Assembly (NCBI RefSeq): GCF_009909195.1
Contig: NZ_JAAAMU010000021.1
Coordinates: forward strand, 1 to 64,000
Direction of reading: 5' to 3'
Source of the DNA: Paenibacillus sacheonensis
GTDB lineage: Bacteria > Bacillota > Bacilli > Paenibacillales > Paenibacillaceae
Length of the DNA stretch: 64,000 nt
Within the stretch, counting starts at the first letter, position 1; every line of letters starts with the position of its first letter. Positions 16,201 to 26,313 of this stretch are shown here, one piece after another. The notes beneath the pieces were generated by a model. The model did no database searches, had not been told where the DNA came from, and saw only the letters and a program-made list of their open reading frames with translations. The position numbers and the translations under genes are program-made.

Positions 16201-16267
16201 GGAGAGAGGAACAGTGGCGGGCGTTCTGAACATTCTAAAATACTAGGCATGCAGTCTCCTATGGCCC

Positions 16268-16311
16268 AACCTCGAAACATCCGGATTTCCGGTCGTTTCG
16301 AGGTTTTTTTG
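16268..16311 (+). terminator. Terminator of ABC-exporter operon
   Basis: AACCTCGAAAC pairs with GTTTCGAGGTT (with an inner CCGGA/TCCGG stem) and is followed by seven T. The ~195 bases from here to the next gene contain no gene and no promoter I would defend. Confidence 0.92.
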
Positions 16312-16506
16312 CATGCAGCCAAGCAACTTTCGACTGCGCGGAGCGTCATATACGGGGATGGCAAATGGTTCAAGTTCTTGTAAAAAGTGTACATGAATAT
16401 GTTAAACTACTATTTTGAAATAGCTTCCTAGAATCAAGCTTAATTTGAAGAATCATAGGATTAAGGCTGCATTAACGAGCGCCAGTCGGGAGGGTCACGG
16501 AACAAG

Positions 16507-17961
16507 ATGCGGAAATCAAGGATTGCACTAGTCGTAGTTATGGCGTTGCTGGCAGGTCAGATAAGTTGGATAACGAGGCCGGCCGAGGCGGCGGCGATGG
16601 GGGCGCCCAGCGCGTGGGCCAAACAGGAGATCGATGCGGCGATCTCGAGCGGATTGATTCCCCACGGATTGACGAACAGCTATCAATTAGCGCTGACGCG
16701 GCAGGAATTCAGCGATATGGCGGTGCAGCTGTACGAAGTGCTGACCGACGAGAAGGCAGGGCTGCCGGCCAACGATCCGTTCAAGGATACGAGCAGCCCG
16801 GCCGTACTGAAGGCTTACGCGCTCGGCATCGTGAAAGGAACCGGGGCAGGCACCTTCTCTCCCAAAGCGACGATCACCCGGGAGCAGCTGGCGGTCATGC
16901 TTTATAACACGCTTGCGGCGTCCGGCTTCGGAGACGAGCTCTCCGCCGGCAGAGGCAAGATTCCCGTCTTCGCCGACGCGAATAAGCTGGCCGCTTGGTC
17001 GGCCGAGGCCGTCGGTTTGCTGACCGCGAACGGTTTGATGAAGGGCGACGGAACGGGTACATACGCAAGATTTCTGCCGAAGGCGACGACGACGCGGGAG
17101 CAGTCGATCGTGCTCGTCTATCGGATTTTCGAACAGTTCGGCCGCTACTTCGTCCGGAACGAATCGGATCTGATCAGCGCTGCGCTCCAGGCCAAACCGG
17201 TCGTCATCAAGGATGAGCGGGCGAGGAAGGTGGACGAGCAGGCGCGCGCCATATTGGCGGCGATCATTCAGCCCAGCATGACGGATTTCGAGCGCGAGCT
17301 GGCCATTCATGATTACATCGTGCTCCACACCGCCTATGATTACGCCAATTTCCAGCGGGGGACGGTTCCGGCCGATTCTTATACGATGTACGGCCTCCTT
17401 ACGAACGGTATCGCGGTGTGCCAGGGCTATGCGTATACGGCGCAGCTGCTGCTGCGGATGGCCGGCATCGAAGCCTATTACGTCAGAGGCTCGGCCAATG
17501 ACGGACCGCATGCATGGAACAAAGTGAAGATCGGGGACGCCTATTACAACTTGGACGTGACGTGGGATGATCCCGTGCCGGACCAAGAGGGCAGGCTCGC
17601 TTACGGGTATTTCAACGTTACGGACGAGGAGCTTCGGCGCGATCATATATGGACCGACAAGCTGCCGCAGGCGACCGCGCGCACGTTCAATTACCATACG
17701 GTTAACGGCTTGACCGTGGACAGCCCCGCCGCATTGGAAGCCATGGTCGACGCTGCGATCAGAGCCGGCGTGACCTCGCTTTCGCTGAAGCGTACCTATA
17801 AGGACGCTGCGGGGAAGGACGCATGGGACGATTTGATCGCGCACTATCCGAACACGCGCATCGTCATTTCGACGGACAGCAGCCAGGTCTTGAATTTCGC
17901 GTTCACGTATCTAAGCGAAGAGGAGCCGGCGCCGGCCGATGCGGTCCAACCGGGTATCTGA
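16507..17961 (+). CDS. Secreted SLH-domain protein with transglutaminase-like protease domain
   Basis: The 484-residue protein has a signal peptide (1-29, ending AEAAA), SLH-type surface-anchoring repeats over about 33-215 ('KAYALGIVKGTGAGTFSPKATITREQLAVMLY'; 'VGLLTANGLMKGDGTGTYARFLPKATTTREQS') and a transglutaminase-like core with the Cys-His-Asp triad visible as C305 (GIAVCQGYAYT), H335 (GPHAWNKV) and D350 (YNLDVTWDD). Such proteins sit in the cell wall or S-layer. The fold includes cysteine proteases and crosslinkers, so the reaction is not certain. The ribosome binding site is GGGAGGG. Confidence 0.9.
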   Translation: MRKSRIALVVVMALLAGQISWITRPAEAAAMGAPSAWAKQEIDAAISSGLIPHGLTNSYQLALTRQEFSDMAVQLYEVLTDEKAGLPANDPFKDTSSPAVLKAYALGIVKGTGAGTFSPKATITREQLAVMLYNTLAASGFGDELSAGRGKIPVFADANKLAAWSAEAVGLLTANGLMKGDGTGTYARFLPKATTTREQSIVLVYRIFEQFGRYFVRNESDLISAALQAKPVVIKDERARKVDEQARAILAAIIQPSMTDFERELAIHDYIVLHTAYDYANFQRGTVPADSYTMYGLLTNGIAVCQGYAYTAQLLLRMAGIEAYYVRGSANDGPHAWNKVKIGDAYYNLDVTWDDPVPDQEGRLAYGYFNVTDEELRRDHIWTDKLPQATARTFNYHTVNGLTVDSPAALEAMVDAAIRAGVTSLSLKRTYKDAAGKDAWDDLIAHYPNTRIVISTDSSQVLNFAFTYLSEEEPAPADAVQPGI

Positions 17962-18064
17962 GTCCTTTGCCCTTCCGTCCTACTTTGCGTCGGCGAATTC
18001 CAACATGCTAAACTATCTACAATAATCATGCCAAAATGAATCGAAAAGACGGAGTGCCTGGATT

Positions 18065-19015
18065 ATGATACGAATTTTAGCCGTAACGGACGACCATCAA
18101 GTTCTGCAATTGTCTTCGCTGGGCGAATTGGCCGGCCATAAGGTCAGATGGTACTGGGCGGATTTCAGCTCGCCCTCGTCCGAGGAAGCGAAGCTGCTGG
18201 ACAGTTATTTTCATTTTCATCCGCTTGCGATCGAGGATTGCCTGTTTTATTTGCAGCGTCCTAAGATGGATCATTACGACGACGTGCATTTCCTCGTCGT
18301 GCATGCCATGTCCCAAGACACGCTGCAGGCGCAGGAGGTCGACTTGTTCATCGGACCGAACTATCTGGTCAGTTATCATCTGCACCCGCGCCATGAGCTG
18401 GATCGTGCCTGGGAGAAGGTTCTTCACAAGCCGCACAAGGAGGCGCATGGCTGCCTGCATGCCGCCTACACGGTCATCGACGAGCTGGTCGATGAATATT
18501 TTCCTGCCGCCCAGGCGATCGAGGATCAGATCTTGGAATTCGAGACCGGTCCGCAGGAGCAGGGCATCCAGCAGAAGCTCGCCCAAGTGTTCGAGATCCG
18601 CAACAAGCTGCTGAAGCTGCGCAAGACGGTCGTTCCGATGCGGGAACTGCTTTATCGCGTGCTCAATACGCAGCGGATCGAGGACCTGCGCCATTTTCAT
18701 CTCTTTTTTACCGATATCTACGATCATCTGCTGAAGCTGTCCGAAATCATCGATTCCAACCGGGAGATGACCTCCGATCTTCGCGATCATTACATGTCGC
18801 TCAGCGGCAATCGAATGAATACGATTATGAAGACGCTGACTGTCATTACGGTCATTTTCATGCCGCTGACGTTTATCGCTGGCATCTACGGCATGAATTT
18901 CAGTTATATGCCCGAGCTGACGTGGCACGGCGGGTACTTCGGCGTGCTGTTCGTCATGGCGGCGCTGGCCGTCTTGATGTATGCCTGGTTTAAAGTGAAA
19001 GGCTGGTTCGATTAA
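18065..19015 (+). CDS. CorA-family divalent cation transporter
   Basis: The 316-residue protein has the CorA plan: a long soluble N-terminal domain rich in acidic helices, then two C-terminal helices (~258-278 and ~290-310) with the signature 'IYGMNF' ending helix one. It forms pentameric channels for Mg2+, sometimes Co2+ or Ni2+. It is monocistronic between the SLH gene and the spore-protein gene. No Mg-sensing leader is evident in the short upstream gap. Confidence 0.93.
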   Translation: MIRILAVTDDHQVLQLSSLGELAGHKVRWYWADFSSPSSEEAKLLDSYFHFHPLAIEDCLFYLQRPKMDHYDDVHFLVVHAMSQDTLQAQEVDLFIGPNYLVSYHLHPRHELDRAWEKVLHKPHKEAHGCLHAAYTVIDELVDEYFPAAQAIEDQILEFETGPQEQGIQQKLAQVFEIRNKLLKLRKTVVPMRELLYRVLNTQRIEDLRHFHLFFTDIYDHLLKLSEIIDSNREMTSDLRDHYMSLSGNRMNTIMKTLTVITVIFMPLTFIAGIYGMNFSYMPELTWHGGYFGVLFVMAALAVLMYAWFKVKGWFD

Positions 19016-19121
19016 CGGCTGCCGCTGCCGATCCGAGTTCGGATTGGCGAATTGACCGCTGCATAACATCGCCTCCGTTCGGGGAACGTACTCCTAGATA
19101 GTCTTGAGGAGGCGATGGCAG

Positions 19122-19409
19122 ATGGCAAGACGCAGTCGGAGGAAACATCTCGTTGCAGGCGCGGGTGCCGCGATGAGCGCGTTCAAGGCGGAAGTGATGC
19201 GGCGGGAAGGATTCGTCGTCAATCCCGGCCGGCCGGACGACGTGAAATTCGAAGTGGCGCAGTCGCTCGGCATTCCGCTGGAACACGGCTATAACGGCAA
19301 TGCTTCCACGGAGTCGATGGGTCAGATCGGAGGGCAGATCGGCGGCGCAATGGTCAAGGAACTCGTGCGGATGGCGCAGGAGAAGCTGGCGAACGGCAGC
19401 GGCCGCTAG
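19122..19409 (+). CDS. Small acid-soluble spore protein, alpha/beta type
   Basis: A 95-residue protein with the alpha/beta SASP pattern: 'MSAFKAEVMRREGF', 'KFEVAQSLGIPLEHGYNGNASTESMGQIGGQIGGAMVKELVRMAQEKL'. These proteins coat DNA in the forespore and protect it from UV and heat; they are cut by the Gpr protease on germination. The basic N-terminal stretch RRSRRKH is longer than in short SASPs. The ATG follows AGGAGG by nine bases. It proves the host is an endospore former. Forespore (sigma-G) expression is expected from family knowledge. Confidence 0.93.
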   Translation: MARRSRRKHLVAGAGAAMSAFKAEVMRREGFVVNPGRPDDVKFEVAQSLGIPLEHGYNGNASTESMGQIGGQIGGAMVKELVRMAQEKLANGSGR

Positions 19410-19464
19410 GAATAGCCGTGCGCTCGCGGGAAGCGGCGCTGTGTTTCGCTTAAAATGAACGTTG

Positions 19465-19495
19465 ACCATCTGCGGCCCTCGCAGGTGGTTTTTTG
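19465..19495 (+). terminator. Terminator of SASP gene
   Basis: ACCATCTGCG pairs with CGCAGGTGGT over a five-base loop and is followed by TTTTT. Confidence 0.85.
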
Positions 19496-19509
19496 CGTTT
19501 TCATCTGAT

Positions 19510-19537
19510 TTTCAGATTCGTTTCAGTTCGGTTTCAG
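19510..19537 (+). promoter_or_regulatory. Three TTTCAG repeats with exact 11-bp spacing
   Basis: TTTCAG occurs at 19510, 19521 and 19532. Direct hexamer repeats at one helical turn are the classic binding pattern of OmpR/PhoB-family regulators. They lie 50 bases before the start of such a regulator gene, so autoregulation is strongly suggested. Confidence 0.75.
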
Positions 19538-19586
19538 AATCGCGGGTTACACTTAGCCTATCTAATTCAATGGGGGTTGTTTGCCT

Positions 19587-20270
19587 ATGCCCGCGGCTAT
19601 TCTTGTCATCGAGGACGATCACTACATTCAGGAGCTTATCGCGGAGTTTCTGCGAGCCCAGCCGTATGAAGTCGACGTAGCGGGGGACGGGCTGGAAGGC
19701 TGGCAGAAGTTCCAGGCCGGTACATACGATCTCGTCATTCTCGATTTAATGCTGCCTACGATGGACGGCTATTCGGTGTGCAGGCGGATTCGCGAGAAAG
19801 GGAACACGCCGGTTATCGTACTGACCGCGCTCGCCGAGGAGAAGGACCAGCTGAGGGCGTTCGAGGAAGAGGCGGACGATTATATTACGAAGCCGTTTTC
19901 GTTTCACGTGCTGATGAAGCGCGTGGAAGCGGTACTGCGGCGCTCGCGCGGCGCGCTTGCCGGGGAGCAGCTGTGGGGCGGCCGGCTGCGGTTGGATGCG
20001 GATGCGTACAAGGTTTTCGTCGACGGCAAGATCGTGGAGACGACGACGAAGGAGTTCGACATTCTGCACACGCTCATTCATAACGCCGGCCGGATCATGA
20101 CGCGCGACATGCTGCTGGACAAGGTCTGGGGCTACGATTATTACGGGGATTCCCGGATCGTGGACGCGCATATCAAGAACATTCGCAAGAAGCTCGGCAT
20201 TTCCATTATCCGCACGGTTAAAGGGGTCGGCTACTCGCTCGAGTCGGAGCTCGCGGGGGTAGGCGGATGA
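19587..20270 (+). CDS. OmpR-family response regulator
   Basis: The 227-residue regulator has a receiver domain with acidic pair 'EDD', phospho-Asp53 in 'LVILDLMLP' and Lys in 'YITKPFSFH', then a winged-helix DNA-binding domain (~130-225) with 'TTKEFDILHTLIHNAGRIMTRDMLLDKVWG' and 'VDAHIKNIRKKLG'. It overlaps the kinase gene by four bases (ATGA), giving a standard two-component operon. GGGGGTTG precedes the ATG at 19587. The TTTCAG array upstream is its probable own target. Confidence 0.95.
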   Translation: MPAAILVIEDDHYIQELIAEFLRAQPYEVDVAGDGLEGWQKFQAGTYDLVILDLMLPTMDGYSVCRRIREKGNTPVIVLTALAEEKDQLRAFEEEADDYITKPFSFHVLMKRVEAVLRRSRGALAGEQLWGGRLRLDADAYKVFVDGKIVETTTKEFDILHTLIHNAGRIMTRDMLLDKVWGYDYYGDSRIVDAHIKNIRKKLGISIIRTVKGVGYSLESELAGVGG

Positions 20271-21940
20271 TCCGGCGCAGGGGCATTCGCTTCAAGATCT
20301 TTCTCGTTACGACGGCGCTGCTCGTCGTCTCGTCCCTACTCATCTATCTGACGCTCTATTTCATGCTTCCGGGCTATTATAAGACGATCAAGCAGTCCCG
20401 GCTGGAGAGCGGGATGAGCGAGCTGGTGCACGGCGTAGACGGGCTGCCGGCGGAACAGGCGCTGCCGCTGATCGCCCAGTTCGGGCAGGAGCATAACGCC
20501 GCCATGATGCTGCGCGATAAGGACGGGGGCGGCTATTACATCCCGCCGAATTTTCGTTCCTTCAAGGGTTGGTTATCCGAAGGCGCGGCAGCGGGCGATT
20601 ATCCGCTGCTGCGCAAGCAAATGGAAACCGGCCGGTTCGTGGACGGGCGTGACGGCGCGTTGGTCCGCGGCATGTCGAAGGCAGGCGGCAATCAGCGGGA
20701 TATTCTGAGCTCGGAGCGGAAGATCTCGTTCGCCGAGAGCGATGAATCGTTCACGCTGTACGTGGATGCGCCGCTGCAGCCGATCGGGGAAGCGGCGGGC
20801 GTCATCCTGCTCTTCCTGCCGTATATGCTCATTCCGATTCTGTTGATCGCGATCGGCGGCGCGTTTATCTACGCCCGGTTGATCGCCCGGCCGCTGTTGT
20901 CGCTGAATGGCGTAGCGCATCGGCTGGCGCGGCTGGACTTCACGGCGACGGAGCCCGCGCTGAAGTCGCGCGACGAGCTCGGCGAGCTGTCGCTCAGCTT
21001 GAGCAAGCTGGCGGTTAATTTGCAGTCGACGATGGGCGAGCTGCAGGGCGCCAACGCGCAGCTGAAGAGCGACATCGAGCGGGAGCGCGAGCAGGAGGCC
21101 AAGCGGCGCGAGTTCGTGGCGACGATCTCGCATGAGCTGAAGACGCCGATTACGGCGGTCAGCGGCCAGCTCGAGGCGATGATCGGCAATGTCGGTCCGT
21201 TCCGCGACCGCGACACGTATCTGCGCAAGTCCTATACGATCATGCAGGATATGGACAAGCTGGTGCACGAGATTTTGGAGCTGTCGAAGCTGGAGAGCCG
21301 CGACTTCCGGCCGCTCATGCGGAAGGTGGATCTGACGGAGCTCGTTCGGGAAGCCATGAACAACATGAGCTATCTCGCCGGCGTCAAACATATGGAGCTC
21401 GCCTGCGAGCTGCCCGAAGAGGCGATGATCGTCGCCGACGAGCGGCTGATCGCGAAGGCCGTATCGAATATTATTACGAATGCGGTGCAGTACTCGGGCG
21501 ACGGCGAGCGGGTGTACGTACGTCTTGCGGAAGAACGCCTGGGCAACGAGGGCGCGGAGCGGATCGGGCTTGTGCCGGAGCGGGCGTCCGTGGGTACAGG
21601 CGCCGCATTCGACGGCTCGGAGCCGGATGGCGTAACGTATACTGGCGTGAAGCCGGCTGGCCGTGACGGCGGGTTGGCGGCGGACGAGGGGATGGAAGAA
21701 CCGCTGCTGCGGTATAGGCTCGAGGTGCTGAACACCGGCGTGCAGCTGGATGAGTCGAAGCTGCCCCGCTTGTTCGAACCGTTCTTCCGCGAGGAGCAGT
21801 CGCGCAGCCGTTCGACGGGCGGCAGCGGGCTCGGGCTGTATATCGTGAGCAAGGTGCTGGATGCCCATGGCGCCAAGTACCGGATCGGGAACACGCCGGA
21901 GGGCGTGCGGTTCAGCGTGCTGCTGCGGGGAGCGGCGTGA
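20267..21940 (+). CDS. HAMP-containing sensor histidine kinase
   Basis: The 557-residue kinase has helix 1 (~14-34), an extracytoplasmic domain of ~150 residues, helix 2 (~180-205), HAMP (~205-258), HisKA with His289 in 'VATISHELKTPITAVSG' and a HATPase ending 'SRSTGGSGLGLYIVSKVL'. An insertion of about 50 low-complexity residues ('GAERIGLVPERASVGTG...' onward, ~425-475) interrupts the ATPase between the N-box ('KAVSNIITNAVQYSGDGE') and the G1 region ('LEVLNTGV'), longer than usual. It partners with the OmpR-type regulator immediately upstream. The signal is unknown. Confidence 0.93.
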   Translation: MIRRRGIRFKIFLVTTALLVVSSLLIYLTLYFMLPGYYKTIKQSRLESGMSELVHGVDGLPAEQALPLIAQFGQEHNAAMMLRDKDGGGYYIPPNFRSFKGWLSEGAAAGDYPLLRKQMETGRFVDGRDGALVRGMSKAGGNQRDILSSERKISFAESDESFTLYVDAPLQPIGEAAGVILLFLPYMLIPILLIAIGGAFIYARLIARPLLSLNGVAHRLARLDFTATEPALKSRDELGELSLSLSKLAVNLQSTMGELQGANAQLKSDIEREREQEAKRREFVATISHELKTPITAVSGQLEAMIGNVGPFRDRDTYLRKSYTIMQDMDKLVHEILELSKLESRDFRPLMRKVDLTELVREAMNNMSYLAGVKHMELACELPEEAMIVADERLIAKAVSNIITNAVQYSGDGERVYVRLAEERLGNEGAERIGLVPERASVGTGAAFDGSEPDGVTYTGVKPAGRDGGLAADEGMEEPLLRYRLEVLNTGVQLDESKLPRLFEPFFREEQSRSRSTGGSGLGLYIVSKVLDAHGAKYRIGNTPEGVRFSVLLRGAA

Positions 21941-22190
21941 GTGCCGGGGGGAGAGAATTGCGCACGGCGTGAGTGCCGAGCTAGAGAATTCCCGCAAAAG
22001 GAAAGCTCCGCCTGAGGGCGGACTGGCCTCTCTAAAGCTGCCTAGCAGGCACGAATTCCGCGCTGTAGAGGTTTGCAGGGTTGGAAAAGCTGCCTTTAGC
22101 TTTCGCTGAATTCGCTCATAGGAATGCCCCTTGTAGTAGAATGGTTTACGACAAGAAACATTCTAGCGTAAATTGGAATAAGAGGGAGTT

Positions 22191-22559
22191 TTACTCCATG
22201 AATTCCAGCCGATTGCCGAAGGGATCATTCAGGAAGAAACGGCGGACGCCTTCGGTATCCCTGGCATCGTCCAGCGTTATGGCGATGCCGCGTCCTTCGA
22301 GATGCCGGATGAGCCCGTCGAGGCTGCTTACGATAAAAGCCGGATGCGCCTTCGTCGCCGGAACGAAGTCCCGCTGCACGCCGACGTGGACCTGCTGCGC
22401 GCCGCATTGGAACCACGCTCCGCCTCGCTGCAGAAGCGGCTCCGGCTTCGGAATTTCCGGCCAACCCAGCATGGTGCCGAAGAATTCCCGGGCTGCCGGC
22501 TCGCAGCCCTCCGGAGCGGCAAGCTGCACATGGTCGATTCCGATGAATGAGAAGCTCAT
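22191..22559 (-). CDS. VOC (glyoxalase/bleomycin-resistance) family protein
   Basis: A 122-residue single VOC module: 'GIDHVQLAAPEGCEPAAREFFGTMLGW' gives the first beta-alpha-beta unit and 'GVRRFFLNDPFGNRLEFME' the C-terminal metal-binding end (His10, Glu121 plausible ligands). VOC proteins act as dimeric metalloenzymes or antibiotic-binding resistance proteins, and the role is undecided. The ATG at 22559 follows AGGGAGGTAAC. Its promoter is embedded in a perfect 23-bp palindromic operator, so it is likely repressed by a dimeric regulator and induced by a ligand. Confidence 0.9.
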   Translation of the reverse strand: MSFSFIGIDHVQLAAPEGCEPAAREFFGTMLGWPEIPKPEPLLQRGGAWFQCGAQQVHVGVQRDFVPATKAHPAFIVSSLDGLIRHLEGRGIAITLDDARDTEGVRRFFLNDPFGNRLEFME

Positions 22560-22587
22560 TGGCGTTACCTCCCTGTTAAATTGCATT

Positions 22588-22610
22588 CTAGTTTCATTAT
22601 ACGAAACTAG
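22588..22610 (-). promoter_or_regulatory. Perfect palindromic operator over the -10 of the VOC gene
   Basis: CTAGTTTC-N7-GAAACTAG is a perfect 8-bp inverted repeat whose centre contains TATAAT on the minus strand, 29 bases upstream of the VOC start codon. Two extra GTTTCACT/AGTGAAAC words follow. The geometry suits a TetR-type repressor, which is not encoded next door. Confidence 0.7.
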
Positions 22611-22683
22611 GTTTCACTAAAATTAATTATACGCCTCTCCATGTTCGCTAATCTACTCCGACTTTTATAGTGAAAATGCTCAA

Positions 22684-22710
22684 AGCCCGGTGCTTCTGCA
22701 CCGGGCTCTT
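22684..22710 (-). terminator. Terminator downstream of GH51 gene
   Basis: AGCCCGGTGC pairs perfectly with GCACCGGGCT over a four-base loop. It sits 54 bases beyond the stop of the arabinofuranosidase gene on its strand and before the VOC promoter. Confidence 0.85.
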
Positions 22711-22763
22711 CGACGAATCACTTCAACCAGCATCAAGCCAAAGCCGCCATCACCCAACCATCG

Positions 22764-24278
<1,515 letters not shown>

Positions 24279-24301
24279 TCACCTCGTAGTTAAATTAACA
24301 T

Positions 24302-24320
24302 TGTTATTAATTAATTAACA
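24302..24320 (-). promoter_or_regulatory. Near-palindromic operator before GH51 gene
   Basis: TGTTATTAATTAATTAACA is a nearly perfect 19-bp palindrome (TGTTA/TAACA ends) 27 bases before the abfA start. It is embedded in a strongly AT-rich block and is a likely binding site for the divergent ArsR-like regulator. Confidence 0.55.
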
Positions 24321-24397
24321 TAACAGCGATTACAACCCTATTAAACCGTATCTCCGCGGCCGCGTGCAAGCTTTTCTTTCTGATGGGATTGAATTAA

Positions 24398-24411
24398 TAT
24401 AATGGTTAACC
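24398..24411 (+). promoter_or_regulatory. -10 element and GGTTAACC palindrome before ArsR-like gene
   Basis: A consensus TATAAT (24398-24403) abuts the perfect palindrome GGTTAACC (24404-24411), 29 bases before the regulator start codon. GTTAA words are shared with the abfA-side operator, suggesting one protein controls both directions. No clear -35 is seen. Confidence 0.5.
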
Positions 24412-24439
24412 AACTTGAACGGAAAACGGAGTGAAGAGG

Positions 24440-25348
24440 ATGATACGCGCGAATTTGGATCGGCAATGGCTTCCGCTTTACGAAGCGCTCGCGAGCGACG
24501 TGCGCCTGCGCATCCTGGAGCTGCTGTCCGGGCAGCCGATGAACGTGAAGGAGCTTGCGGCGGCGCTCGGTCTCAGCAGCGCGATCGTGACGATGCATAC
24601 GAAGAAGCTGGAGAAGGGCGGCTTGATTCAGACGAAGCTTGTCCGCCGCGGCGGCGGCACGCACAAGATCTGTTCGCTGGCCGTCAGCGGAGTGGAGCTT
24701 ACCATCCCGCAGGTGGCGATAGAGAGGCGGGAGTACCAGGAGGTTTCCTTGCCTGTCGGCCACTATACGGATTTCGAGGTATTTCCGACCTGCGGGCTCG
24801 CTTCGACGGAGCGGATCATCGGGCAGTTCGACGACCCCCGGTATTTCATGGAGCCGGAACGCATGCATGCGCAGATCCTCTGGTTCGGCAAAGGATACGT
24901 GGAGTATCGGATCCCCAATTACGTGCTTGCCGGCCAGACGCTGGAGGAGATCGAGATCTCGCTCGAGATCGGCTCGGAAGCGCCCGGCGTTCGGGCGGAC
25001 TGGCCATCGGATATCCATTTCTATCTGAATGACACGCTGCTCGGCGTATGGACGAGTCCCGGCGATTCCGGCGAAGGCCGGGGAAGGCTTACGCCGTCCT
25101 GGTGGACCGTCAATCAATACGGCTGGCTGAAGGTCATCCGCATCACGGGCGCGGGTACCTTTATCGACGGCCAGCGCTTGTCCGGCGTGACGCTGCAGGA
25201 TATCGTCATGTCCCGCAACGACTGGACGCTCCGTCTTGCCGTGCCCGAGCATGCCGAACATGTCGGCGGCTTGACCATCTATGGCGAAGGCTTCGGCAAT
25301 TACAACCAATCCATCCTCTTTCGAACCTATCGAAACACGGGAAACTAG
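24440..25348 (+). CDS. ArsR-type HTH regulator with large C-terminal ligand domain
   Basis: The 302-residue protein starts with an ArsR-like winged helix (residues ~10-80: 'YEALASDVRLRILELLSGQPMNVKELAAALGLSSAIVTMHTKKLEKGGLI'). The remaining ~220 residues look like a beta-rich domain ('HYTDFEVFPTCGLAS', 'GYVEYRIPNYVLAG', 'SDIHFYLNDTLLGVWTSPGD'), far longer than classic 100-aa ArsR proteins and without their metal cysteines. The divergent GH51 gene suggests it senses a sugar such as arabinose or an arabino-oligosaccharide (inference). ATG 24440 is favoured by AACGGAG eight bases upstream. Confidence 0.85.
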   Translation: MIRANLDRQWLPLYEALASDVRLRILELLSGQPMNVKELAAALGLSSAIVTMHTKKLEKGGLIQTKLVRRGGGTHKICSLAVSGVELTIPQVAIERREYQEVSLPVGHYTDFEVFPTCGLASTERIIGQFDDPRYFMEPERMHAQILWFGKGYVEYRIPNYVLAGQTLEEIEISLEIGSEAPGVRADWPSDIHFYLNDTLLGVWTSPGDSGEGRGRLTPSWWTVNQYGWLKVIRITGAGTFIDGQRLSGVTLQDIVMSRNDWTLRLAVPEHAEHVGGLTIYGEGFGNYNQSILFRTYRNTGN

Positions 25349-25359
25349 CGGGTGGGAAT

Positions 25360-26313
25360 ATGAAAATGATAGAAAACGAACGCTATCTCTATCCGGCAGC
25401 CTCGCATGAAGACGAACAGCAGTTATTCGGCATGGAGATGCGTGCCTTATTCGGCCTGGAAGCAGATTCCGGTTGTGTGATTATCGGTAAAAACGTCGAT
25501 CCCAGCCGAAGCCCGTTCCTTCGCGGCAGGCTGAAGGTGCTGTTGACGGGGGACACGCCCGCGGACATCGCCGGCCAAGCGGGAAACGCCGTCCGACTGG
25601 ACGGCGCAACCTTCAAAATAACGTTCGTCTGCGGCGATCTGGATTACGAGCGGCAGCTGGCCGTCGAGAAAGAGATCGGCTGGGCGATCCAAGGGAAAGC
25701 GGAGATGCGCAGGCCTGACCGTCTGTTCGGCGCCGCCTACGTACGGGGGCGGTATTGGTTCGGCGAATATACGGCCAGCGAGCCGCTCTGGCTGAAGCAT
25801 AACGCCAAGCCGCAGCCGTATTCCACGGCGCTTGGCACGCGGCTCGCGCGGGCGGCGACGAACATTGCGGTACCCGTTATCGATGAAGGCATGCGCGTCA
25901 TCGACCCCTGCTGCGGTATCGGCACGGTGCTGATCGAGGCGATGTCGATGGGCATCGATATCGTCGGGTATGATCTGAACCCGCTTGCCTTGAAGGGAGC
26001 GCGCGTCAATCTAGCGCATTTCGGCATGCCGGACGTCGTGCGGCGCGCGGACATGACGACGCTTGAGCCCGGGGAAGAAGGGCCTTACGACGCGGCGATT
26101 CTCGACTTGCCGTATAATCTGTGCTCCGTGCTGCCGGACGAGGAACGCCTCGCGATGCTTCGCAGCGCCCGCCGCTTGGCGCGCAGAATCGTCATTGTCA
26201 CGACGGAGACGATCGACGAGGCCATCGCGGAGGCCGGCCTGCGCATCGCGGACCGGTGCGTCGTGCGCAAAGGGAAGTTCGAGCGGCACATTCTTTGCTG
26301 CGAGGGGCTGTGA
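25360..26313 (+). CDS. TRM11-like SAM-dependent RNA methyltransferase
   Basis: The 317-residue protein has a C-terminal Rossmann methyltransferase domain with 'VIDPCCGIGTVLIEAMSMGIDIVGYDLNPLALKGARVNL' (motif I and acidic loop) and catalytic 'LDLPYNL', a D-x-P-Y motif typical of N2-guanine or N6-adenine base methylation. The N-terminal half includes a THUMP-like stretch and 'GTRLARAATNIAV'. It resembles the TRM11/RlmKL group that modifies tRNA or rRNA. It lies 11 bases after the ArsR-like gene but has no obvious functional link to it. Confidence 0.85.
   Translation: MKMIENERYLYPAASHEDEQQLFGMEMRALFGLEADSGCVIIGKNVDPSRSPFLRGRLKVLLTGDTPADIAGQAGNAVRLDGATFKITFVCGDLDYERQLAVEKEIGWAIQGKAEMRRPDRLFGAAYVRGRYWFGEYTASEPLWLKHNAKPQPYSTALGTRLARAATNIAVPVIDEGMRVIDPCCGIGTVLIEAMSMGIDIVGYDLNPLALKGARVNLAHFGMPDVVRRADMTTLEPGEEGPYDAAILDLPYNLCSVLPDEERLAMLRSARRLARRIVIVTTETIDEAIAEAGLRIADRCVVRKGKFERHILCCEGL

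Noticed and set aside
25048..25359. N-terminal extension of the TRM11-like methyltransferase into the ArsR-like gene
   Set aside because: Overlaps a well-supported gene in another frame; the methyltransferase pattern starts after ATG 25360, which has a GGTGGG site.
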